A stretch of 39,913 nt of DNA from a virus: positions 1 through 39,913 of IMG/VR virus record IMGVR_UViG_3300047323_000157. One strand, written 5' to 3'. Made by a program: the position numbers and the translations under genes. Below, one piece after another: positions 8,156 to 15,600 of the stretch (positions are counted from its first letter, which is position 1; every line of letters begins with the position of its first letter). The notes beneath the pieces were generated by a model, which was not told the DNA's origin, made no database searches, and saw only the letters and a program-made list of their open reading frames with translations.

Positions 8156-8706
8156 GATAGCCCCCCCGCGATTGTGTTGATGGATGCTGTAATTTCGGCA
8201 TATGTGGCCTGCGCGCCCGCGATATCCGCCGCCCTGGCGATTTCGTACTTGCGCATGCGCTGTGCGCCGAGCGTCGCGAGTGCCGCGTGCAACTGGTCGG
8301 CCTGTGCGATGATGAGATCCGCCGATTGCTGATTCGTCATGCCTGCCGACGTCGCGAACGCACTCACCCACGGCCCCGGATCGCCGGCATAACCGGCCGC
8401 CTTGAACGCGCGCGCGGCATCCTCCCGTAGCTCGTACTCGCGCTCGAAGCGTGTCCAGTTCGTGTAGATCATCGCGACGCGCGCATCAATGCTGTTGACG
8501 TAGGCTTCAATTGCGTTTGGCAAAGTGCGGTCCGCATAGATGGGCAGAGGTTTGTTCCCCGCCGTCAACCAGTCCTGATAGGCAATCCATCGAGCATCCG
8601 TCGCACTGCTCCATACGAGATCCCGACTGCCGTCATCATCAATAGCGACGATGCTGTCGGTATCGACGGAGCCATCCGACTTGATGGTCTGCTGGTAATT
8701 CACCAT
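8152..8706 (-). CDS. Tail-fibre-assembly-like protein
   Basis: The 184-residue protein begins MVNYQQTIKSDGSVDTDS. It has the segment WIAYQDWLTAGNKPLPIY, reminiscent of the YxxWLaxGNxPxP region of phage tail-fibre assembly proteins. The C-terminal half is helical (MTNQQSADLIIAQADQLHAA). It lies directly downstream of the long tail fibre gene, the usual place for the fibre chaperone. A DUF4376-like C-terminal domain is possible but was not confirmed. It overlaps the next gene by GTGA. Confidence 0.6.
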   Translation of the reverse strand: MVNYQQTIKSDGSVDTDSIVAIDDDGSRDLVWSSATDARWIAYQDWLTAGNKPLPIYADRTLPNAIEAYVNSIDARVAMIYTNWTRFEREYELREDAARAFKAAGYAGDPGPWVSAFATSAGMTNQQSADLIIAQADQLHAALATLGAQRMRKYEIARAADIAGAQATYAEITASINTIAGGLS

Positions 8707-8711
8707 TCCCC

Positions 8712-10730
8712 CTAGTGGCGCCCTGCTGCTTCGAGTTCTTCGACGCGAGCGGTTAGCTGCTGGATGGCGCGGATTGCGTCACGCAGCAGCGTTGACTCAT
8801 TCACGCCGATCGGCTGCGTCATCGGATCTTCGCCCTTCGGCGGCTCATGCACGTAGCGACGCGATACGTTGCGCAGCTGCTGCGCGATGAAACCCGACTC
8901 TTCGTGGCGGGCCTCACGCGCACCCTCGGCCTTCCAGTCGAACGAATAGAACTTGATCGTGTTGATCAGCGATAGCGCATCGCGATCCTTATTCAGGACT
9001 ACGGCCTCTTTCAGGCTCCTATCCGAAACGTTCGACGCGACGTATGCAACCAGGCCCCCATCAATAAACAGATTGACGTGCCCCGCGCCACCATCCCACG
9101 AAAACGTGAGCCGGTTGCCAGAGACTAGGCCGCTCGCATTGTACGAACTGTTCGCATAGTTGACGCTGAAGTTCGAAGGGTTCCAGACGTAGCAGTTGAC
9201 GCCGTCGTTAGTGCCCCACAGGTACGTAGGCTGACCCCCTTGCGAGGCGTAGTTCCACACCGAATCGCTACCACCCCCTGCCGCAAGGCGAAGCCGGTTA
9301 GCTGCGTATGAGACACAGGTACTTGCCGCGTTGCCTGTGTCGATAGGCGTCACACCCCCCCACGTGGGGCGCACGGACATGGTCACCTGTCCGGTCGACG
9401 AGAGGACGTACCAGGGGCTGTCTATGTATGCCCCGGTGCTGGTGTTGTAGCGGTTAAGCGCAACGTTGGAGCCGTCGTTGTACCCGAAGCCCCAGTTCAA
9501 AATGCCCGCCTTCTTGAACCAGAGGTACGGCGAGGTCTTGTTGAAGGTGAGGTCACCCGTCATCGGGGTCGTGCCATCCAGGGGAACCTTGGTGCCTGCC
9601 GTGGTATTCACGGCATCAAGCTGGCTCTTGTTGACACCATCAGTCGCAGCGGTGCCTGCCGCCAGGTTGGTGACCTTGTGGGTGTTCAGGTTGATGTCAA
9701 CAGTGAACGTACCAGCCGCCGCCGCAGATGCACTTGCAGCCGCCTGACCGGCGTAATATTTCGCCGAGAAGTCGATGCCACCCACAAGACCGGCTGCTTG
9801 CGAAGCCCATGCCTGCGCGAGCGTATTCCAGCCAGAAGCACTGGTTGCGGACGTCGCTGCGTTGCCCGCGCTGGTGTTTGCGTTTCCGGCGAACGTTGAG
9901 GCCTGCCCTGCGTAATACTTGGCCGAGTAGTCGATGCCACCGACGAGCCCGGCCGCCTGCGAGGCCCATGCTTGTGCAGAGCCCGCACTAGTCGATGCCT
10001 GCGCAGCGTAGTAGCGCGCGGAATAATCGACGCCGCCAACCATGCCCGCCTGCTGCGACGCCCATGCTTGCGCCAACGTCGCGCTTGCGGCCGACTGTCC
10101 TGCGCTGGTCCCCGCGTTCGAATCGCTCTGCGCGGCTGCTGCTTGATGCTGGCCCGCCAGTACTTCGCTATCGTGCGCTGCGGCCGCGCTGGATGCTGCA
10201 GCCTGCTTGCTGAGATCCGCTGCCGCTGCGCTGTCAGATGACGCCTGCGCGTTCGCGCTCGAATTCGTTTCGCTGTTGGCTGCGGCGAGTGCCGATTCAG
10301 CGGCCGCAATGGCGGACGCGGCCGCGCTGTCCGCGAGCGCTTCCGGATCGCCGCTTGCACGTCGATCGGCGATGATGCTCAGAACGATGATCTGTTCGCT
10401 CACGCGGCCGCCCGCCGTCGTCGCGGTCAGCTTTACGGTGTATCGCATGCCGCCAATGCCGCCTTGCAGCCACACCTTTATGATCGCGCCAGTCGCGTCG
10501 ATCAGCGTGCCCGCAATCGCGACAGGCGGGTCCAGTGGCGTGATGGATGCCACGATGCTTGTGATCGTGTCCGTAGGCGCCAGCCAACGCGTGTAATAGA
10601 AATCGTAGTCGAGCTGCTCGTCGGGCTTCTTCGCGATGGTCGCGATCAGCGGAGACGAGTCGGGCGGGACCAGGATGACGCGCGACTTCGGCGCGTCGAT
10701 GAACGTGTCGGGAATCGGCGGGAAGGTCAT
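8712..10730 (-). CDS. Tail fibre with C-terminal peptidase S74 chaperone domain
   Basis: This 672-residue protein has a beta-rich N-terminal part (about 1-125) that probably anchors it to the tail. Residues about 130-340 form an Ala/Ser/Gln-rich fibrous shaft. In the shaft a unit of about 20 residues (AQAWASQAAGLVGGIDYSAK) occurs three times. A beta-rich, probably receptor-binding region follows. From about residue 568 an intramolecular chaperone (SDRSLKEAVV ... SGFIAQQL ... coiled-coil RVEELEAA) matches the S74 family, which trimerises the fibre and cuts itself off at the Ser of SDRSLK. It is probably the main host-range determinant. The fibre-assembly-like gene follows immediately. Confidence 0.85.
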   Translation of the reverse strand: MTFPPIPDTFIDAPKSRVILVPPDSSPLIATIAKKPDEQLDYDFYYTRWLAPTDTITSIVASITPLDPPVAIAGTLIDATGAIIKVWLQGGIGGMRYTVKLTATTAGGRVSEQIIVLSIIADRRASGDPEALADSAAASAIAAAESALAAANSETNSSANAQASSDSAAAADLSKQAAASSAAAAHDSEVLAGQHQAAAAQSDSNAGTSAGQSAASATLAQAWASQQAGMVGGVDYSARYYAAQASTSAGSAQAWASQAAGLVGGIDYSAKYYAGQASTFAGNANTSAGNAATSATSASGWNTLAQAWASQAAGLVGGIDFSAKYYAGQAAASASAAAAGTFTVDINLNTHKVTNLAAGTAATDGVNKSQLDAVNTTAGTKVPLDGTTPMTGDLTFNKTSPYLWFKKAGILNWGFGYNDGSNVALNRYNTSTGAYIDSPWYVLSSTGQVTMSVRPTWGGVTPIDTGNAASTCVSYAANRLRLAAGGGSDSVWNYASQGGQPTYLWGTNDGVNCYVWNPSNFSVNYANSSYNASGLVSGNRLTFSWDGGAGHVNLFIDGGLVAYVASNVSDRSLKEAVVLNKDRDALSLINTIKFYSFDWKAEGAREARHEESGFIAQQLRNVSRRYVHEPPKGEDPMTQPIGVNESTLLRDAIRAIQQLTARVEELEAAGRH
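9751..10070 (-). repeat. Three degenerate repeats in the tail-fibre shaft
   Basis: Blocks of about 65 bases near 9751-9815, 9910-9974 and 10006-10070 encode near-identical peptides (AWASQAAGLVGG plus I/VDYSAKYYAGQA). They differ mostly at third codon positions. This indicates old duplications kept by selection on the protein. Confidence 0.75.
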
Positions 10731-10736
10731 GGGCGA

Positions 10737-11357
10737 TTACAGGAATTGCGCGCGCGAGCCGACGGACGCGCGCTGTTGACCACGGATTACCTTCGATTTG
10801 AGGCCGTCGATATCGCGCTCGAAGAGAGCTTGGCGGGCCTGCGCGAGACTAGGGTTGCTGTAGGGCTTGCCGGGCAGCATGAGAATCCGGCCAAGCGCGC
10901 CGTGCGCGATCGTTTCACGGTGTTCGTCCGCGATGAAGTCGGGCGCCTGCTCTGCGTCCTGGCTCAGTTGCAGCATTGCCCACAAACGCACAGTGCCGGC
11001 GGCGGCCGGTACGAGCGTGATGGTTCCCGGCGTGGTCTGCGTGTACCACTTCGGATTGCCCGACGGATCGGCGGTGCGCCAGTCAGGGACATGCGAGTCG
11101 AGCCATTGCGTCGACGTCGGGTCGAGCTTGCAGCCGTTGAAGTTCACGCGCTCAATGTCGAGTAGCAGCGCGCCGTACGGTGCCGCGATAGCCTGCGAAT
11201 CGGCCGTCGACACATCGAACTCTTCGTCGAAGCGCCACAGGCGCGTGCGCTTGCAAAACTCCGCGATGGTGTCGCGCACGGCGTCGAGCGCCGTCGGCTC
11301 GGATACGCCCATCGCCGACGGCAAAATCTTCGGCAAGAAAACATCGAGATCGCGCAT
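10737..11357 (-). CDS. Head-tail adaptor/virion protein
   Basis: The start chosen is ATG 11357 (MRDLDVFLPKILPSAMG, 206 residues), because AGGAG sits 5 bases before it. A GTG at 11363, in a GTGA overlap with the previous gene, is possible. The protein mixes a helical N-terminus (TIAEFCKRTRLWRFDEEF) with a beta-rich centre and a C-terminal helix (ALFERDIDGLKSK). No enzyme motif appears. Its place between capsid genes and the tail fibre, after a similar adaptor-like gene, suggests a connector component that joins portal and tail. The assignment is from context. Confidence 0.6.
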   Translation of the reverse strand: MRDLDVFLPKILPSAMGVSEPTALDAVRDTIAEFCKRTRLWRFDEEFDVSTADSQAIAAPYGALLLDIERVNFNGCKLDPTSTQWLDSHVPDWRTADPSGNPKWYTQTTPGTITLVPAAAGTVRLWAMLQLSQDAEQAPDFIADEHRETIAHGALGRILMLPGKPYSNPSLAQARQALFERDIDGLKSKVIRGQQRASVGSRAQFL

Positions 11358-11359
11358 GG

Positions 11360-12004
11360 TCACACTCCTGCGGTTTGCGCGGCCTGCGCCGCTTGCTGCA
11401 CTTCGCCGAGCGCGCCAGCGAATGCCGAGTAATGCGCGGCCGCGAGTTGGCCGCTTCCGTCCTCGCTCTCGCGCGACAGCGCGCGGTAGAGCACGAACGA
11501 CGTGAGCGCGCTGACGTAGTGGTCCTTGACCGGGAGAACGTCAGCGGCAGCTGTGACAACGGGCGGATTAAGACAGTCGAGCGCCTCTACCTTTGTGCCA
11601 GCTGCAGCCGGCGGATAGACGTAGAAGTGAAGCGGATCGGATTCGTAGTCGTACAGCACATGCTTGATGCGCGCCGATGCGCGAGCCATGTGCCAGTCTG
11701 GCATCTGCGTATCGAGTTCGCCGCGCGATGCGGGCGTGATCGCGTAGCCTGGCGTCGTGCCATCGGCCGCGATGTTGCGCGGCATGTCGATCAGGCGAAG
11801 CGAGTCATCGGGCAGCGACTGCCGCGTGCCCGCGACGAGCGTCCAAACGCTGGTGCGCTCTAGCGCGGACGGCTTGCGCATGGCAATCTCGCGCAGACCA
11901 TCATGGAGCCAGCGCAAGCGCTCTGCCAACGTCCAGCGCGCCATCGCGTCGTCGTTGAGCACGTTGCCTACGCGGTCCAGTACGTCCTGCGCGATGATCG
12001 TCAT
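11360..12004 (-). CDS. Phage adaptor protein, DUF6682-like
   Basis: The 214-residue protein starts at ATG 12004 in a TAATG junction. The N-terminal pattern (WTLAERLRWLHDGLREIAMR then KPSALERTSVWTL) resembles the DUF6682 phage adaptor family. The middle is beta-rich (YVYPPAAAGTKVEAL), and the C-terminus is helical and Ala-rich. In such operons this protein sits just after capsid genes and is taken to be a head-completion or connector protein. The family recall is from pattern only. It is coupled to the next adaptor gene. Confidence 0.65.
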   Translation of the reverse strand: MTIIAQDVLDRVGNVLNDDAMARWTLAERLRWLHDGLREIAMRKPSALERTSVWTLVAGTRQSLPDDSLRLIDMPRNIAADGTTPGYAITPASRGELDTQMPDWHMARASARIKHVLYDYESDPLHFYVYPPAAAGTKVEALDCLNPPVVTAAADVLPVKDHYVSALTSFVLYRALSRESEDGSGQLAAAHYSAFAGALGEVQQAAQAAQTAGV

Positions 12005-12495
12005 TACTCGGCGCTCTTCTTCAGTTCAGCGTCGATCTTCGCTGCGTCCCATTTGCCATGCGGCAAGCGGCCGAAACGCTCCTTGTATTGCGCGGCCAGC
12101 ATGGCGCGTAGCTCTGACGTGTCCGTGACCGGATCGCCGTCGTCCGACTCAAGCGAACCGCCATTCGAACCGCTGTTGCCCTGCTCGCCACCCTGCGGGG
12201 GAACCGGCGGGGGCGTCCACACAGCGTTGACGCCGAGCAATGCAGGGTCGGTAACGCCCGGATTCAGCGCAGCCGTCGGCGCCGAGATAGGCGCAGCTAC
12301 GGGCGTCGGTGCGGCCGGCGCCGTTTCCACGACCACGCGATAGGCTTCAGGAATCGACAGGAAGCGCGCGATGTGCGCCTCGTCGGTCACTTCCGCGACG
12401 TGCTGGCCGTCGGCTTGCGGCGCAAAGTGGTAGTTCGTGCCGCGCAGTTCGACATGCGTGCCACCTTGGCGCAACAGAATGCACTTGATCTTCAT
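12004..12495 (-). CDS. Hypothetical head-module protein with Pro-rich linker
   Basis: The 163-residue protein starts at ATG 12495, with AAGGA 5 bases upstream. Residues 1-55 form a small beta-rich domain (MKIKCILLRQGGTHVELRGT ... HFAPQADGQHVAEV). Residues 60-120 are a Pro/Ala/Gly-rich linker. Residues about 128-160 form a short helical domain (LRAMLAAQYKERFGRLPHGK). Similar layouts occur in small phage head proteins, but no named family was recognised. A terminator-like hairpin lies just upstream, so its expression may be lower than that of the capsid genes. Confidence 0.6.
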   Translation of the reverse strand: MKIKCILLRQGGTHVELRGTNYHFAPQADGQHVAEVTDEAHIARFLSIPEAYRVVVETAPAAPTPVAAPISAPTAALNPGVTDPALLGVNAVWTPPPVPPQGGEQGNSGSNGGSLESDDGDPVTDTSELRAMLAAQYKERFGRLPHGKWDAAKIDAELKKSAE

Positions 12496-12510
12496 GGTTG
12501 TCCTTTGAAA

Positions 12511-12532
12511 GAAGGGGCATCTAAGCCCCTTC
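12511..12532 (-). terminator. Hairpin terminator/attenuator after the decoration gene
   Basis: A perfect 8-bp stem GAAGGGGC/GCCCCTTC with a 6-base loop is followed on the minus strand by TTTC only, so termination is probably partial. It lies between the probable decoration protein and the 163-residue gene, and would lower transcription of later tail genes relative to capsid genes. Confidence 0.6.
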
Positions 12533-12563
12533 GTTATTGATGTACTGCCCTGCTTCGCCGTGC

Positions 12564-13028
12564 TTACTGAATGTAGTAGAGAGTCAGCGCGATACGGCCC
12601 GTCACGGCGCCGACTTGCGGCCCCGCCGCGACCTTCACGCCGATCGAGCGGTCCTTGTCGGTTTCGGCAGTGCGCAAGATCGCGTTCTTCGTCAGGCGCG
12701 AGAGCGTGCCGCCCGTACGCGCCGACGTGTCGGCCGCGAACAGTTCATTGCCGCACGTACGCGCGCCGTCGAGCACGCCCACGACGCCCGACATGATCCC
12801 GACGTCGAGCGAGAGCGTCGGTGCGCCGCCCGTATCGAGCTTGTCGCAGTCGAGCGTTGCGTCCACCACGCGCGAATACGCGGGCAGCACGCCGAGTTCG
12901 ACGATATCGTTCAGCGCGAGCGCGGCCGCGAGGTCGATGTAGAACACCTGGGCGCAGACGTCGCCCGCTTGATCGGGCGTCGCGACGGTCTTTTGACCGG
13001 TGACGAACTTCGATTGAATCTGAGTCAT
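12564..13028 (-). CDS. Probable head decoration/accessory capsid protein
   Basis: The 154-residue protein starts with MTQIQSKFVTGQKTVATPDQ, with GGAG 6-7 bases before the ATG. It is beta-rich, with many Gly, Ala and Thr residues and few long helices. It lies directly downstream of the major capsid gene, between two terminator-like hairpins. This size and position are typical of decoration or stabilisation proteins such as those bound to the outside of capsids. No specific family motif was recognised, so the role is inferred. Confidence 0.6.
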   Translation of the reverse strand: MTQIQSKFVTGQKTVATPDQAGDVCAQVFYIDLAAALALNDIVELGVLPAYSRVVDATLDCDKLDTGGAPTLSLDVGIMSGVVGVLDGARTCGNELFAADTSARTGGTLSRLTKNAILRTAETDKDRSIGVKVAAGPQVGAVTGRIALTLYYIQ

Positions 13029-13062
13029 TTAAAACTCCGCTATGGATGCAGAAAGGAAGGAA

Positions 13063-13081
13063 GGGCCAGCATTGCTGACCC
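13063..13081 (-). terminator. Hairpin attenuator after the major capsid gene
   Basis: On the minus strand GGGTCAG and CTGGCCC (with one G-T pair) enclose CAATG and are followed by the pyrimidine run TTCCTTCCTTTC. The stem is 7 bp. It may end part of the transcription after the coat gene or protect the coat mRNA 3' end. Confidence 0.45.
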
Positions 13082-13093
13082 TTGCAGCGCCGA

Positions 13094-14194
13094 TTACGTG
13101 TTCGGGTCCTTCGCGTACGTGTCGATCGAGATCACGCCGAAGTCCTTGCCGTTGAACTGCGTCTTCTTCACGCCACCGATGAAGCCCGATGCAACGGTCG
13201 GCTCGTTGTCGTAATCCTCCATTTCCTCTTTCCAGGTGTAGCGCAGGCCGCCCTTCGAGCCGTACGCAATCACCGCGGCTTGACGGCCCATGAAGAGCGC
13301 GCGTGCCGCCGGCAGGTTCGCGCCCGCGCCGTAGTCCGAGAAGCGGATAACGTTGCGGTGCGAGTGGAGAATCGTGTTGCCGATCATGCCGAGGCCACCC
13401 TTGAAGATCGGGTTGTTTCGGCCTTCAGCGGCTGCGGCCGCCTTCTGGATTTCCAGCCAGCCTGCAGCGTCTTGCGTGCGCAACTGGAACTCCTGGAACG
13501 GCGACATGAGACACACGTAACGATCTTCCGTGCCTTCGATCGACACAGGGACCATGTTCGCCGTGTCCGGGTTCATGGCCTGCATCATGCTGGCCTTCAC
13601 CTGTGCACGTTCGACCAGGACGCGGCTCATCGTGTCGGTTGTCGCCAGCGATGCCTTGCTGGTCGCGACGCCGCCGTACATGATGTGGTCCACGTCCGGT
13701 GCATTGAACGGGTTGTTGGCGAAGCCGGTGTACGCGAGGCTTTCGATGAAGTCCGCGTTCACGCCGCGCGATGCCGACAGGTACATGAACAGGATTTCAT
13801 CGACCAGACGGCCGAAGTAATCGCCGAGGCGGTCACGGGCGACTTGGCGCAGGTTGTGTGCCGTGCGCTTTTGCGTCATGCGGCCGCCGGCCGATGCCGA
13901 CTTACGCACCTGGTCGATCGCAACTTCGTCCGTGAAGAACTTCAGTTGCTCTTCCTTGCCCTTCAGGCGCTTGTCGCCGTACGTCGGCTCGCCGCGCATT
14001 TGAACGCAGAGATCGAACGAAACCTTGTCGCCTGCGTCGGTTTCGAGTTCGGTCTTGCGCTGGATGATGGAGTTGTCGTCGGTTCCGATGAACTTGCCTT
14101 CGAAATACGACTTCTTGGCCGAGTCAACCGCGAGGTTGGCCGACCACTTCTTTTGGGCTTTTACGTCGCCAAACGGGACAACGGTCTGAGACAT
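13094..14194 (-). CDS. Major capsid protein, N4-gp56 family
   Basis: The 366-residue protein begins MSQTVVPFGDVKAQKKWSAN; GGAG sits 8 bases upstream. The pattern DDNSIIQRKTELETDAGDKV early in the protein matches the N4-gp56 type of major capsid protein, as do the Arg/Gln-rich helix MTQKRTAHNLRQVARDRLGD and the C-terminal VIAYGSKGGLRYTWKEEMED. This is an HK97-fold coat protein that builds the icosahedral head around the scaffold. Length fits the family. A 110-base gap upstream (14195-14304) contains no gene and may hold a promoter or leader, although no good consensus was found there. Hairpins flank the downstream gene. Confidence 0.9.
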   Translation of the reverse strand: MSQTVVPFGDVKAQKKWSANLAVDSAKKSYFEGKFIGTDDNSIIQRKTELETDAGDKVSFDLCVQMRGEPTYGDKRLKGKEEQLKFFTDEVAIDQVRKSASAGGRMTQKRTAHNLRQVARDRLGDYFGRLVDEILFMYLSASRGVNADFIESLAYTGFANNPFNAPDVDHIMYGGVATSKASLATTDTMSRVLVERAQVKASMMQAMNPDTANMVPVSIEGTEDRYVCLMSPFQEFQLRTQDAAGWLEIQKAAAAAEGRNNPIFKGGLGMIGNTILHSHRNVIRFSDYGAGANLPAARALFMGRQAAVIAYGSKGGLRYTWKEEMEDYDNEPTVASGFIGGVKKTQFNGKDFGVISIDTYAKDPNT

Positions 14195-14304
14195 GCGGAG
14201 TGCTCCATGAATGGATTAACGGTTCCACGTCGCACTCCTGCGCTTCGTTGGTCGGATTCTCGCTTTAGTGGTCCTAAAATGCAACCATATAGCGCGAAAA
14301 AATG

Positions 14305-14493
14305 CTAGTTCATGCCAAGTCCATACGACGCGGCGACGTTGGCAGGCGTCGCCGGTTGCACACGCTTGATCGGGACCGACTTCGGCGCATCGAACGACAG
14401 GCGCGCGATCTGCCCGGATTTCTCCTCGAGCGTCACAACAATGTTGTCGCCAATCCGCACGCTCTCGTTGGGCTTCAGGTCAATTTTCAGCAC
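14305..14493 (-). CDS. CsrA/RsmA-like RNA-binding protein
   Basis: The 62-residue protein starts at GTG 14493, with AGGGA 6-7 bases upstream. Residues 1-45 (LKPNESVRIGDNIVVTLEEK then SGQIARLSFDAPKSVPIKR) align well with CsrA in the GESIxIGDxIxVTV, RLGxxAPxxVxVxR pattern. The usual basic strand 1 (LTRR) is replaced by KIDLK. An Arg at about residue 44 is kept. CsrA proteins bind GGA in mRNA leaders and repress or stabilise translation. The tail from about residue 47 is Ala/Pro-rich. It lies between a Gp49-family gene and the major capsid gene, so it could regulate late or host mRNAs. RNA binding is not certain because strand-1 basic residues differ. Confidence 0.7.
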   Translation of the reverse strand: MLKIDLKPNESVRIGDNIVVTLEEKSGQIARLSFDAPKSVPIKRVQPATPANVAASYGLGMN

Positions 14494-14509
14494 AGTCGGT
14501 CCCTTGTCG

Positions 14510-14836
14510 TTACTGCGTTGCTGCCACGATAGCCTTCTTCAGAGCGTAGCCCTCAAGCTCCCACAGGCGGTCGCGGGCGTCCTTGTGCGCGTTGTCGATC
14601 GCGACACGCACGCCGATCTCCGCATCGAAGTTGGCCGGATCTACAGCGGCCGACTTGCCGATACCGGCGATGAACCCATTCGGCAGCACCGCGACCGCGA
14701 CAGTACAGGTCGTGCCGGGGAATCGGTGCGTCAAAGTCAGCATGCTTTGCGTGAGCGCGTCGATCTGCTCGCGCGTGACGCGCTGACCCGTCAGGCCCTT
14801 GGCTTTTACTGCGTCTTCAACTTGATCTTCAGTCAT
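14510..14836 (-). CDS. Gp49-family phage protein
   Basis: The 108-residue protein contains the block LTHRFPGTTCTVAVAVLPNG followed by FIAGIGKSAAVDPANFDAEI and a C-terminal LWELEGYALKKAI. This is the pattern of the Phage_gp49_66 (Gp49-like) family. The function of the family is unknown. It begins 11 bases downstream of the DUF2829-containing gene and ends 16 bases before the CsrA-like gene. The three genes sit together between scaffold and coat genes and appear to form a small non-structural insert in the head operon. Confidence 0.8.
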   Translation of the reverse strand: MTEDQVEDAVKAKGLTGQRVTREQIDALTQSMLTLTHRFPGTTCTVAVAVLPNGFIAGIGKSAAVDPANFDAEIGVRVAIDNAHKDARDRLWELEGYALKKAIVAATQ

Positions 14837-14847
14837 GTTTCCCTCGT

Positions 14848-15588
14848 TCAGAATGCCGCGATGCGCTCGCCAAGCACGTTGGAAAGCTCGTCCATGATGC
14901 GATGCTGGCGCGTCAGGCGAAGACGCTCGGCATCAGGGAGCTTGTCGAATACCGGATTCGTTTTGATGAAATCGACCAGCTTCGAGAGGCGTTCGTCGTT
15001 CTGTGCCTTCTCGTCGACGATGCGCTGTTGGTGCGGTGCCAGCGTCTTCGGCTCGGCCAGCAGCGGACCATCTTCGCCAATCACAGGCGCGGCGGCCTGG
15101 TCTTCGACGATCAGCCAGTCGTCCGCAAGGCAATCGCTCACGCTCGGCGCCCACGTGCTGACCGTCTCGTCCACGGTCTTGAGCGCCAGATAGGCGTTGT
15201 ACGGGACCATCGAGCCAATGCCGAAGTGCGCCTTCGCTGCGCCCGTCTGCACCGGATACGATGCGGCCGGGACCAGATACACGAACTGGCCCTTGCCGTT
15301 CCAGCCTGCGCGCTGGATGCGTGCGCCCTTCTTCGCCGCTTCGATCGCAAGCCCGAACGACATGCCAGTGACCGGGCGATACGCTGCGTCGGCCTGCGCC
15401 TTCGGCGACCACGACACATAGCCCGCATACTGCGGCGTGTTCGGCTTGCCGCCGTCGAGGTATTCGACGAGATAGCCGTCGTCGGCGCCGTTCTCGTTTG
15501 CCGGGAGTTCCCACCCACGAAACGCGTTGTATTCCGCGCGCGTCATGGCGAGCATTTTGACCAGCTTCGTACCGATGAATGTCTTCAT
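14848..15588 (-). CDS. Three-part protein: N-terminal domain, DUF2829 (Tad2-like), Acb2-like hairpin
   Basis: The protein has 246 residues. Residues 1-73 form a small domain (YNAFRGWELPANENG ... GYLVEYLDGGKPN). Residues 75-162 match DUF2829, with MSFGLAIEAAKKGARIQRAG, WNGKGQFVYLVP and the closing SDCLADDWLIVE. DUF2829 includes Tad2, the phage protein that sequesters the Thoeris signal molecule. Residues 183-246 (PHQQRIVDEKAQNDERLSKL ... LSNVLGERIAAF) form a two-helix hairpin resembling crAss001_48-related/Acb2-type proteins, which sequester cyclic oligonucleotides of CBASS. The fusion therefore looks like a double signal sponge. Domain names rest on pattern recall; binding is untested. It lies between the scaffold and Gp49 genes. 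Confidence 0.7.
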   Translation of the reverse strand: MKTFIGTKLVKMLAMTRAEYNAFRGWELPANENGADDGYLVEYLDGGKPNTPQYAGYVSWSPKAQADAAYRPVTGMSFGLAIEAAKKGARIQRAGWNGKGQFVYLVPAASYPVQTGAAKAHFGIGSMVPYNAYLALKTVDETVSTWAPSVSDCLADDWLIVEDQAAAPVIGEDGPLLAEPKTLAPHQQRIVDEKAQNDERLSKLVDFIKTNPVFDKLPDAERLRLTRQHRIMDELSNVLGERIAAF

Positions 15589-15600
15589 GTCCGTCTCCCG

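Noticed and set aside
14195-14304. Promoter directly upstream of the major capsid gene
   Set aside because: TTGCAT and nearby AT-rich hexamers are present, but no pair with 16-18 base spacing gives a convincing match, so none was listed.
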